Under the pieces are notes generated by a model. It did not search any database. It had not been told where the DNA came from and saw nothing but the letters and a program-made list of their open reading frames with translations. Made by a program: the position numbers and the translations under genes. Below, piece by piece: positions 1 through 5,437 of a stretch of 7,205 nt of DNA (the first letter of the stretch is position 1; each line of letters starts with the position of its first letter). The stretch comes from Acidobacteriota bacterium (GTDB taxonomy: Bacteria > Acidobacteriota > Thermoanaerobaculia > Gp7-AA8), in contig QHVY01000160.1 in assembly GCA_003223695.1 (NCBI GenBank), positions 1-7,205 on the forward strand, written 5' to 3'.

Positions 1-172
1 GGACGTTTGTGGCGAGTGTCAACGTCTCCCGCTCGGATGCGTTGCTGAAGATCGAAAACTCGCCTGCCGGGATCCAAATCCATTTCTCTTTCTCTTTTGG
101 TGGCTCAATCGCAGCGTAGGCGAAGCCGGCGATGAGGAAAGCGAGAAAGACTGCTGTGCGAACGCGCGACAT
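1..172 (-). CDS. Secreted protein, N-terminal fragment; possible DUF1570/TPR-type protein (cut by left edge)
   Basis: Reading the minus strand from the ATG at 172-170 gives 57 complete codons with no stop before the edge, so the C-terminal part is missing. The protein opens with a clear Sec signal peptide: a basic start (MSRVR), a hydrophobic core at about residues 7-18 (AVFLAFLIAGFA), then an AYA-A site that suits signal peptidase I cleavage near residue 20. The mature end contains WIWIPAGEFSIFSNASERET. It resembles the 'F.v.SNAse.e' opening of DUF1570/TPR-type secreted proteins common in Acidobacteriota and Planctomycetes; this match is from memory and rests on few residues. A Shine-Dalgarno-like GAAGGGGA lies at 184-177, just ahead of the ATG, and supports this start. 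The gene is divergent from the zinc-ribbon gene at 250. The signal peptide is well supported; the family is tentative. Confidence 0.72.
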   Translation of the reverse strand, partial: MSRVRTAVFLAFLIAGFAYAAIEPPKEKEKWIWIPAGEFSIFSNASERETLTLATNV

Positions 173-176
173 GAAG

Positions 177-184
177 TCCCCTTC
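177..184 (-). promoter_or_regulatory. Ribosome binding site of the left-edge secreted-protein gene
   Basis: On the minus strand GAAGGGGA lies 4 bases before the ATG at 172; its AGGGG core is at a normal Shine-Dalgarno distance. It fixes the start directly ahead of the signal peptide. Several other genes in the window have no such site. Confidence 0.6.
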
Positions 185-237
185 ACTCGATTTTGTCGCG
201 TCAGATTACGAAAACCCTGCTCCTCACGCAATCTTTG

Positions 238-243
238 TATATT
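238..243 (+). promoter_or_regulatory. Candidate -10 box giving a leaderless zinc-ribbon gene mRNA
   Basis: TATATT matches the TATAAT consensus at 5 of 6 positions. It ends 6 bases before the GTG at 250, so transcription would begin at about the G of the start codon. I see no good -35 element 16-18 bases upstream and no convincing Shine-Dalgarno sequence. The box is short, so it could be chance. Confidence 0.35.
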
Positions 244-249
244 GAAGCA

Positions 250-750
250 GTGGCAACCGACGATCGCTATTGCACAAACTGCCGCGCCGTGATTCCACCT
301 GGCACGAACGTGTGCCCGGCGTGCGGTGTGTACGCGGGTGATGTGTTCGACGGAAGGATGCCGAAGAGTGGCGGGGGACGGGTGGCGGGGGGCGGGTGGC
401 GGGTGGGATTTCTGATGGTCATTCTTGTTGCCGCCGGAGTGGCCGCGTTCTGGTGGTTCGTGATCCGGCCGGCGGCTCCGCGATTTGATACCGGACCGAT
501 TCGCGTCGTCGGCGACCGTCCTGGCGGCGCTCGACGGCCGGCAGGCGCGGCAATCAACGAGCCGGAAGCCATTCTCACCCTGCGTCACTACTTCGCCACG
601 CAGACGGAGCCGGTCAAGAGCGAGTGCATCGCGGTCATGAGCCGCGGCTATAGTAATGGTTACTATAGCTTCGACGCCGTCAACTCCTGCTCGCGCGCCC
701 GGCTGGGCAGGTGGCGCGTGAACGCGAAGAGCCGCGCCGTGAGCCGGTAG
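250..750 (+). CDS. Zinc-ribbon, single-pass membrane protein of unknown function
   Basis: This 166-residue protein has three visible parts. Residues 8-25 form a zinc ribbon of two CxxC knuckles (C8-T-N-C11 and C22-P-A-C25), of the type found at the N-terminus of many small bacterial membrane proteins. A Gly/Arg-rich linker follows (about residues 40-51, GGGRVAGGGWR), then one membrane helix at about 53-71 (VGFLMVILVAAGVAAFWWFVI). The last 60 residues form a small domain with two cysteines (SEC and NSC) and a LGRWRVNAKSRAVSR end; I do not recognise the family. The frame is open upstream to a TTG at 193, but I prefer the GTG at 250. It sits just ahead of the ribbon, the extra 19 residues look neither like a signal peptide nor like a domain, and a -10-like box lies 6 bases before it. 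A zinc-ribbon head with the tail across the membrane is inferred. Two DNA oddities, at 373-407 and 647-669, lie inside the gene. Confidence 0.72.
   Translation: MATDDRYCTNCRAVIPPGTNVCPACGVYAGDVFDGRMPKSGGGRVAGGGWRVGFLMVILVAAGVAAFWWFVIRPAAPRFDTGPIRVVGDRPGGARRPAGAAINEPEAILTLRHYFATQTEPVKSECIAVMSRGYSNGYYSFDAVNSCSRARLGRWRVNAKSRAVSR
373..407 (+). repeat. G-rich heptamer tandem array (about GGGTGGC x5) inside the zinc-ribbon gene
   Basis: Five consecutive heptamers can be read: GGGGGAC, GGGTGGC, GGGGGGC, GGGTGGC and GGGTGGG. The unit is not a multiple of three, so each copy is read in a different frame; together they encode the Gly/Arg/Val/Ala linker before the membrane helix. The plus strand holds at least five runs of three or more G with loops of 1-4 bases, enough for an intramolecular G-quadruplex. 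One-unit gain or loss would shift the reading frame. Confidence 0.75.
647..669 (+). repeat. Perfect 10-bp inverted repeat with TGG loop inside the zinc-ribbon gene
   Basis: GCTATAGTAA (647-656) is followed by TGG and by its exact reverse complement TTACTATAGC (660-669). The element is AT-rich within strongly GC-rich coding sequence and encodes GYSNGYYS in frame. It could fold as a hairpin in mRNA, form a cruciform, or be a protein binding site. It has no T-run, so it is not an intrinsic terminator. Confidence 0.85.
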
Positions 751-757
751 TTTTTCT

Positions 758-866
758 TGTCATCCCGAGCGTAGCGAGGGACCGGTGTGGGCCGGGTGGC
801 ACGATCAGCGTACCGCACACCCACACCGTTGCCTCCCCTTCGCTCCGCTCAGGGTCGGCATGACAT
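758..866. repeat. REP-like imperfect inverted repeat between convergent genes
   Basis: The left arm begins TGTCATCCCGAGCGTAGCGA at 758. The right arm, read on the minus strand from 866, begins TGTCATGCCGACCCTGAGCG. Inner segments also pair exactly: CGGTGTGGG at 783-791 with CCCACACCG at 820-828. The whole could fold into a long imperfect hairpin filling nearly all of the 121 bases between the convergent zinc-ribbon gene (stop at 750) and response regulator gene (stop at 872). From memory, sequences of this 'CATCCCGAGCGTAGCGAGGGA' kind occur many times in intergenic regions of uncultivated, GC-rich soil bacteria. Neither side has a downstream T-tract, so it is not a classical terminator, though a long hairpin at this place may stabilise or separate the two 3' ends. 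Confidence 0.75.
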
Positions 867-871
867 CCCGA

Positions 872-1501
872 TCACATCAGCTTCTGCGTGAGAACATAGT
901 GCACGATCTCCGCGTTGTTGCGCAGCCCCATTTTCTGCAGGATGTGCGCGCGGTGCGCTCCGATCGTTTTCACGCTCACACTCAGCTCCTCGGCGATCTG
1001 ACGCGGCGGCTTGCCCGCGGCAATCATCAGCATTACCTGAAACTCGCGATCGGAGAGCCGGTCGTGCCGCTGGCCATCCACGCCGTTGACCAGATGCATG
1101 GCCACCGATGCGGCGAGCGGCGACGCAATGTACTTCTCTCCGCGCGCGACGGTGCGAATTCCTTCGACGAGCTGTTCGCGTGCGCTGTCTTTGGCGATGT
1201 AACCGGCTGCGCCAGCCTTGAGCAGCCGCACTGCGTATGCCGCTTCGCGATGCATGCTCAGAATCAGAACGGGAATCTTTGGCGACGCGCTGCGGAGTTG
1301 GAGGAGCAGATCGATTCCGTGCCGGTCGGGAAGATTCAGATCGAGAATGATCACATCGACAGCCGTTTCGCGCAGGCGGTCGAGCGTCTCCGCCGCGTTG
1401 GCCGCTTCCGCAGCAACGACGATGTCATCGGTTTCACCGACGATTTGACGCAACCCGTCGCGAACGATTGCGTGATCATCGGTGATGAGGACGCGGATCA
1501 T
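872..1501 (-). CDS. NarL/FixJ (LuxR-type) response regulator
   Basis: This 209-residue transcription factor has the normal length of the family. The receiver domain covers about residues 1-118, with the acidic pair D8-D9, phosphoacceptor D54 (in IILDLNLPD), S82 at the conserved Ser/Thr position and K104. A LuxR-type helix-turn-helix follows at about 146-206, including LSDREFQV, the segment PRQIAEELSVSVKTIGAHRA and KMGLRNNAEIV. All key receiver residues are present, so it should be phosphorylated, most likely by the kinase encoded directly upstream. Its ATG overlaps the kinase stop codon by 4 bases (ATGA at 1501-1498), and no Shine-Dalgarno sequence is visible ahead of it, which points to translational coupling in one operon. 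Its targets cannot be told from the sequence. The gene ends against the REP-like element. Confidence 0.95.
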   Translation of the reverse strand: MIRVLITDDHAIVRDGLRQIVGETDDIVVAAEAANAAETLDRLRETAVDVIILDLNLPDRHGIDLLLQLRSASPKIPVLILSMHREAAYAVRLLKAGAAGYIAKDSAREQLVEGIRTVARGEKYIASPLAASVAMHLVNGVDGQRHDRLSDREFQVMLMIAAGKPPRQIAEELSVSVKTIGAHRAHILQKMGLRNNAEIVHYVLTQKLM

Positions 1502-3204
1502 GAGCGGGCAGTTTGCGCGGTTTTCACAGGAATCCGTACCGACACGATCGTCCCGTGACCCACGATGCCTTCGACTTCGAGCGTGGCGCCGATTCGCCGC
1601 GCGCGCTCGCGCATTCCGGCGACGCCGAGGGAATTGCGGTCGGAGAGCTTGGAGGCCGGAATGCCCTTGCCGTCATCGCGAATCTCCACGAGCGTTTCGT
1701 CCGGCTGCTGGCGCACGCGGATTTCCAGGCGCGATGCGTCGGAGTGTCGGGCGACGTTAGTCATCGCCTCCTGGACGATGCGATAGATCGCCGCATCCAC
1801 ATCCGGCCCGAGCGACAGCGTGTCATCTTCAGGAAGAGAGAGCTCGCATTCGATTCCGGTGCGTTCCTCGAACGTGCGCACTTCCGATTCGACCGCCGCG
1901 ATCAGGCCGAAGTCGTCGAGAGCCGCCGGCCGGAGCTCAGAGGCGATCCGCTGGACCGACGACAACGTTTCCGACAAGGCGTGCCGGATGCGCAACGCCA
2001 TCATCTTCTGTTCGGGTTTGAGCGGCTCGGCGCTGCGCAACAGCCCGCCGATGTCCATGTTCAGCGCGGTGAGGAGCTGGCCCAACTCGTCGTGAATCTC
2101 GCGCGCGATACGACTGCGCTCTTCCTCGCTCACTTCGAGAAGTTTTTTCGAAAGTGCCTCGAGCTGGGCGCGTGAGTCGACAAGCGCGCGTTCGGCATCG
2201 GAGCGGCTGGCGATCATGCGGTTGAAGGCCTGACCGACCACTGCCACTTCGCGCGGGCCGTCGGCGGGCACGTTGCCGCTGTACCCTTCGACAGCAACGC
2301 GCTGCGCCGTGCGCGCCAGCGCATGCAGCGGACGGTTGATGGTCGTCGCCAGCTGTAATGCGAACAGCAGGACGACAAAACAAATGATGATGCCCGCGCT
2401 GATGCCGCGAATCACAAGGCTACGAACCTGCGACCGCGCGATTCCTGCGGGAATGCCAACGTAGAGAATCCAGTCGCTGTGGTTGATGCGCGTGTAGCCG
2501 TACTGGCGCGGAACGCCATCGATGCCGCGAGCTTCTGCGCTGCCTTGGTGGCCGTGCTGCGAAATCGTGCCGAGGTTGTTGCGAACGTCGCGGCCGAGCC
2601 AGTTGGCAATCTCCGGTGAGCGGGCAATCACTTTTCCATGGCCGTCGACGACCGTGACAACTGTGCCGGTCGGATAGGGCCTGACGTCGAGATCGAGGTA
2701 CTCCTCGAGCGCGAGCTGGCCATTGCCGAGAGGCTGAAACAGAACCAGGATCCATTTGCCTTTCGCCGGGATGACCATCGTGTCGATATTTCTGCCGTGT
2801 GTCTGTCGTACACGGGCCTGGATCAGCGGATCGGCGATGGCGGAATAGCGCGCATCCGCAGCGGCGGGCGTCGAGGAGCAGACAAGATTTCCCGCTGGAT
2901 CGAATTGAAGGAGATTGAGGTATTGCGGGTAGAAATCGACGATGCCGAAATACGAGTCGCAATCACCACGTACCGCATGTTGGATCTTCGGCCGTTGGGC
3001 CATCTGTTGCAGAAGGCTGCGGGGGCGTTGATTCGCATCGCGGACGTCCGAGGCGATCGAGATGGCGATTCGCAGCGCGAGATCGCGGGCCGAATTGTGA
3101 ACGCGCGCGATCTCCGCCCAGAAGACCCAGACGAGTACCCCGAACAGCGGCAGCGCCACCGCCAGCACGAGCGCCACCAGTCGCGCTCGGATTGTTTGCA
3201 GCAT
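1498..3204 (-). CDS. Membrane sensor histidine kinase, Cache-HAMP-HisKA_3-HATPase_c (NarX/DegS-like core)
   Basis: This 568-residue protein has a membrane helix at about residues 9-29, an extracytoplasmic sensor region at about 30-261, a second helix at about 262-287, a HAMP linker at about 288-338, a short coiled coil, and a HisKA_3 phosphoacceptor segment. The expected phosphorylated residue is H371, within REIHDELGQLL. The ATPase domain shows the N box around N483 (IVQEAMTNVARHS), the G1 box DDGKGI at 510-515 and the G2 box GVAGMRERA at 527-535, as usual for kinases that pair with NarL-type regulators. The sensor size and segments such as YLNLLQFDPAGNLVCSS and VVTVVDGHGKVIARSP fit a double Cache (dCache_1) fold; its ligand is unknown. 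The response regulator gene follows with a 4-base overlap. A TATAAT box lies 9 bases ahead of the ATG. All catalytic motifs are intact. Confidence 0.95.
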   Translation of the reverse strand: MLQTIRARLVALVLAVALPLFGVLVWVFWAEIARVHNSARDLALRIAISIASDVRDANQRPRSLLQQMAQRPKIQHAVRGDCDSYFGIVDFYPQYLNLLQFDPAGNLVCSSTPAAADARYSAIADPLIQARVRQTHGRNIDTMVIPAKGKWILVLFQPLGNGQLALEEYLDLDVRPYPTGTVVTVVDGHGKVIARSPEIANWLGRDVRNNLGTISQHGHQGSAEARGIDGVPRQYGYTRINHSDWILYVGIPAGIARSQVRSLVIRGISAGIIICFVVLLFALQLATTINRPLHALARTAQRVAVEGYSGNVPADGPREVAVVGQAFNRMIASRSDAERALVDSRAQLEALSKKLLEVSEEERSRIAREIHDELGQLLTALNMDIGGLLRSAEPLKPEQKMMALRIRHALSETLSSVQRIASELRPAALDDFGLIAAVESEVRTFEERTGIECELSLPEDDTLSLGPDVDAAIYRIVQEAMTNVARHSDASRLEIRVRQQPDETLVEIRDDGKGIPASKLSDRNSLGVAGMRERARRIGATLEVEGIVGHGTIVSVRIPVKTAQTARS

Positions 3205-3313
3205 GAGTAACCGATTATAGCGGCCGGACGATAGGCAAATTCCCTACGACGAAATTGGCCAACGGCCACTTCCCGCCGCGAGAGGGGGAGCGTACGTTGG
3301 ATCTCATCGAATC
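3205..3313. promoter_or_regulatory. Divergent promoter region between the sensor kinase and single receiver genes
   Basis: These 109 bases hold the promoters of two divergent signalling genes. On the minus strand a perfect TATAAT is at 3219-3214, only 9 bases ahead of the kinase ATG, so the transcript would carry a leader of only about 3 bases. There is no Shine-Dalgarno sequence there (CGGTTACTC precedes the ATG), and I find no strong -35 at the right distance. On the plus strand a weak TACGTT at 3293-3298 is a possible -10 for the receiver gene. The purine run AGAGGGGGAG (3281-3290) is too far from the ATG at 3314 to serve as its ribosome binding site. I see no clear operator palindrome. 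Confidence 0.55.
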
Positions 3314-3697
3314 ATGCAAGGCGTGCTGATCATTGACGATGACGAGCTCATCACCGGCCCGCTCTTCCAGCATCTGAAACAGAGCGGCGTGTCGGCTGAT
3401 CTGGCGACCACTGCGCGCGATGCCGATTCGCTCCTGGGCAAACATGATTACGCGCTTGTCTTGCTGGATGCCTATTTCACTGGCCAGCTCAGTGGTCGCG
3501 CTCTTGCGCTCGTCGACCAGGTTCGCAGCCGCCGTCCGGGGGCCCAGGTTTTGTTGCTGACGGCTTACGGCTCTCGCGCGCTCAATGAGCGCGTGCGCAG
3601 TGACGGGCGGATCACCATCGTGTCGAAACCGCAATCCGTTCCCTATCTCGCGGAGCTCATCGATGGCCTCTTGCGTGATGATGAAACCGCACATTAA
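3314..3697 (+). CDS. Stand-alone receiver-domain response regulator
   Basis: This 127-residue protein is a single CheY-like receiver domain with no output domain. The acidic cluster D8-D9-D10 follows the first strand (GVLIIDDDE), the phosphoacceptor is D52 (LVLLDAYF), T83 is at the conserved Ser/Thr position (LLLTAYGSR), and the K105-P106 pair ends the fifth strand (IVSKPQSVP). All residues for Mg-dependent phosphorylation are present. Such proteins act as phosphate shuttles or sinks, or by protein contact; which one cannot be told here. It is divergent from the Cache sensor kinase, a setting that fits a shared stimulus or cross-talk. The ATG has no good ribosome binding site, but no in-frame alternative start lies nearby, and residues 1-10 already begin the first strand. 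A strong terminator lies about 53 bases after its stop. Confidence 0.92.
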   Translation: MQGVLIIDDDELITGPLFQHLKQSGVSADLATTARDADSLLGKHDYALVLLDAYFTGQLSGRALALVDQVRSRRPGAQVLLLTAYGSRALNERVRSDGRITIVSKPQSVPYLAELIDGLLRDDETAH

Positions 3698-3706
3698 GCT
3701 TCCGCG

Positions 3707-3727
3707 GACGCCAGCGACACCGGCGTC
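3707..3727 (+). repeat. Small inverted repeat upstream of the terminator
   Basis: GACGCC (3707-3712) and GGCGTC (3722-3727) are exact inverted copies around a 9-base loop, between the receiver gene stop and the terminator. It could be a first hairpin of a two-hairpin leader or simply part of the 3' end of the receiver transcript. The stem is short, so the call is weak. Confidence 0.4.
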
Positions 3728-3733
3728 TCACGG

Positions 3734-5437
3734 ATGATCAAGGTCCTCCGGGGCCGGTTTTCAGGGCCGGCCCCTTTTTTTGTTGACGTTCTGCCTCGCT
3801 GGCTCACAGTCGCCGAGGTTGAGCGTTTATCGGTCGCACTGGCAGCGGCAGCGGCTGTGATGCTGCGAATCGTCGCCGTGTTCCGATACCGGATCGACAG
3901 CGACGAGACGCAGCACCTGCACGTCGTGTGGGGCTGGAACCACGGCCTCCTGCAGTACCGCGACCTCTTCGACAATCACATGCCGTTGTTTCACATCCTC
4001 TTCGCGCCGCTGCTGCGGATGGTTGGGGAGCGTCCCGACGCGCTCATCGCAATGCGCATCGCGATGCTGCCGCTGTACGCGGCGACAATCGCCGTAACGT
4101 ATCGAATCGCCTCGAGCTGCTATCCGCGGCGTGCAGCAATCTGGAGCACCGTCGTCGCCTCGCTCATTCCGGGCTACCTCCTGTGGTCAACGGAATTTCG
4201 AACTGATGATTTGTGGACGCTGTTCTGGCTGGCGGCGATCGCAATTCTCGTGAGTGCTCGGCCAACTACCCTTCGCATCGCTGCCGCCGGCCTCGCCCTC
4301 GGCCTCGCCGCTGCGGTCTCCGCGAAGACGACGCTGCTGCTCGTCTCCCTGATGATCGGAGCAATCGCTGCCCGGCAAGCGCGAGTGAGACCGATCGCGA
4401 TTTTCCTCGCCGCTTTCACGATTCCTCCCGCCGCTATCGCACTCTATTTCGCGTCGCGCGGGGCGTTGCATCCATTCTTCTACGGCGCGATTTCGCACAA
4501 CATCGCCGGCCACGTTCACACCGGTCGTCTCATCTTGTTCCCGTTTCTATTGATCCTGATTGTCGCGATCGCTCGGCACGTCGCCGATTCTCCGCAACGG
4601 ATGTTTCTCTTCGTGACCACGCACTTCTATGCCGCTGCGCTGTTCTGTGTGTGGCCACTCGTCGAGCACGAGCACTGGCTGCCATATCTGCCGCTCGCCG
4701 CCGTCACGCTCGTGCCACTGTTGCGAATCCGGCAGGTCATGGCCATCGTGCTCGTCGAAGTCCTCCTGGTCATTGGAGCCGGTCAGCTTTGGCGCGATCA
4801 GACCCGCGAGGGACTCGCGGTCATCGAGCAGACCCTGCGTCTAACGCGTCCCGGAGAAACGGTCATGGACCTCAAGGGCGAGACGGTTTTCCGCAATCGC
4901 GCATTTTTCTACGTCCTCGAGCCGCTCACGAAGCGTCGCATTCGCGCAGGCAAAATACGCGACACGATCGTGAACGACATGTTGCGCACGAAGACGATGC
5001 TCGTAGTGCAGGATCAGTACAGTTTTCCGCGGGCAACGCGAAAATTTCTGGCGCGCAATTTCGTCTCGGTCGGCGCGGTCAGAGTCGCTGGAAAGATTCT
5101 CAAGGCGAACTCATTTCAAATCGAAGTGCCTGGGTCATACGGGCTTATTGCAGACGTCGGTACGTTTACGGGTACCTTGGACGGCATCCCGTATGTTCAC
5201 CCGCGTTATCTCGACGCGGGCATCCATTCAATCTCGCCCGCGCAGCAAGGCGGGGCGTACGCGGCGCTGTGGTCGCGCGCCGTGGAGGGCGGTCTTACGC
5301 CGTTTGGGATTTCGCAAACGCATAGGCATAAACTTTCACCTCACCCATACGTAACAGGTGAGAGTAGGAGGTGCCATGCGCAAGGCGATGATGTTCTGTC
5401 TAATTCTCATCGCGGCAGTCGCCGACGCCGCGACTGA
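3734..5437 (+). CDS. Polytopic membrane glycosyltransferase, PMT/GT39-like (GT-C fold)
   Basis: A protein of up to 567 residues. About ten hydrophobic helices occupy residues 32-350, and a soluble domain of about 170 residues follows. After the first helix comes RIDSDETQHLHVVWGW (residues 53-68), the Asp-Glu (D57-E58) loop motif of GT-C transferases that use polyprenyl-phosphate sugars. A second acidic extracytoplasmic loop contains TEFRTDDLW (153-161). Family knowledge suggests transfer of a sugar from a lipid-phosphate donor on the outer face of the inner membrane; the acceptor is unknown. The start is uncertain. The ATG at 3734 is the only ATG/GTG/TTG in frame between the receiver stop and 3857, but the terminator at 3750-3781 covers codons 6-16. 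Starting at GTG 3857 or ATG 3860 would cut into the first helix. The C-terminal tail (after about residue 524) overlaps the next gene by 62 bases, is basic and low-complexity, and may not be an original part. Confidence 0.85.
   Translation: MIKVLRGRFSGPAPFFVDVLPRWLTVAEVERLSVALAAAAAVMLRIVAVFRYRIDSDETQHLHVVWGWNHGLLQYRDLFDNHMPLFHILFAPLLRMVGERPDALIAMRIAMLPLYAATIAVTYRIASSCYPRRAAIWSTVVASLIPGYLLWSTEFRTDDLWTLFWLAAIAILVSARPTTLRIAAAGLALGLAAAVSAKTTLLLVSLMIGAIAARQARVRPIAIFLAAFTIPPAAIALYFASRGALHPFFYGAISHNIAGHVHTGRLILFPFLLILIVAIARHVADSPQRMFLFVTTHFYAAALFCVWPLVEHEHWLPYLPLAAVTLVPLLRIRQVMAIVLVEVLLVIGAGQLWRDQTREGLAVIEQTLRLTRPGETVMDLKGETVFRNRAFFYVLEPLTKRRIRAGKIRDTIVNDMLRTKTMLVVQDQYSFPRATRKFLARNFVSVGAVRVAGKILKANSFQIEVPGSYGLIADVGTFTGTLDGIPYVHPRYLDAGIHSISPAQQGGAYAALWSRAVEGGLTPFGISQTHRHKLSPHPYVTGESRRCHAQGDDVLSNSHRGSRRRRD
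3750..3781 (+). terminator. Rho-independent terminator after the single receiver gene
   Basis: GGGGCCGG (3750-3757) pairs perfectly with CCGGCCCC (3767-3774) around a 9-base loop (TTTTCAGGG), followed at once by seven T (3775-3781). This is a textbook intrinsic terminator for plus-strand transcripts and has no T-tract for the other strand. It would end the transcript of the receiver gene (stop at 3697). It lies within the first codons of the glycosyltransferase frame if that gene starts at 3734, so it either marks a later start for that gene or attenuates it. Confidence 0.88.
5336..5362 (+). promoter_or_regulatory. Inverted repeat ahead of the DUF4097-like gene
   Basis: TCACCT (5336-5341) with AGGTGA (5356-5361), and alternatively CTCACC (5340-5345) with GGTGAG (5357-5362), form two overlapping inverted repeats just before the ribosome binding site. 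They could be a small operator or a leader hairpin near the Shine-Dalgarno sequence. The stems are only 6 bp, so chance is possible. Confidence 0.35.
5366..5371 (+). promoter_or_regulatory. Ribosome binding site deciding the start of the DUF4097-like gene
   Basis: A perfect AGGAGG lies 4 bases ahead of the ATG at 5376. It supports that ATG, which directly begins a signal peptide, over the in-frame GTG at 5358, which lies upstream of this site. It is the best Shine-Dalgarno sequence in the window. Confidence 0.75.

Noticed and set aside
193..249. TTG at 193 as start of the zinc-ribbon protein
   Set aside because: The added 19 residues form neither a signal peptide nor a known extension, and the GTG at 250 sits directly ahead of the zinc ribbon with a -10-like box at leaderless spacing.
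19..588. Minus-strand open frame of 189 codons at the left
   Set aside because: It crosses the start of the secreted-protein gene and the opposite strand of the zinc-ribbon gene; composition is Arg/Ser/Pro-rich and it lacks a domain.
758..866. The long hairpin as a bidirectional rho-independent terminator
   Set aside because: Neither strand has a T-tract after the stem; the TTTTT at 751-755 lies upstream of the hairpin on the plus strand and becomes A on the other.
758..866. CRISPR-like or insertion-sequence reading of the repeats
   Set aside because: There are only two diverged inverted arms with no regular spacers, no transposase gene and no visible target-site duplication.
785..1558. Plus-strand open frame of 257 codons across the REP-like element and opposite the response regulator
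   Set aside because: It begins inside the intergenic repeat and runs antisense to an intact NarL-type regulator; its sequence shows no recognisable domain.
1513..2175. Long plus-strand open frame (220 codons) opposite the sensor kinase gene
   Set aside because: It is antisense to the HisKA_3/HATPase region, which shows all kinase motifs. The translation is Arg/Ala-rich without domains, as expected for a GC-rich shadow frame.
2638..3210. Plus-strand open frame of 190 codons opposite the sensor domain
   Set aside because: It is antisense to the Cache sensor and first helix of the kinase; no ribosome binding site or domain.
3783..3788. TTGACG after the terminator as a -35 box for the glycosyltransferase
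   Set aside because: No -10-like hexamer is found 16-18 bases downstream; the sequence there is GC-rich and unlike TATAAT.
4213..5325. Plus-strand open frame of 370 codons inside the glycosyltransferase gene
   Set aside because: It is the +1-shifted shadow of the membrane protein and reads as Arg/Ser/Ala-rich sequence, while the other frame has membrane helices and the Asp-Glu motif.
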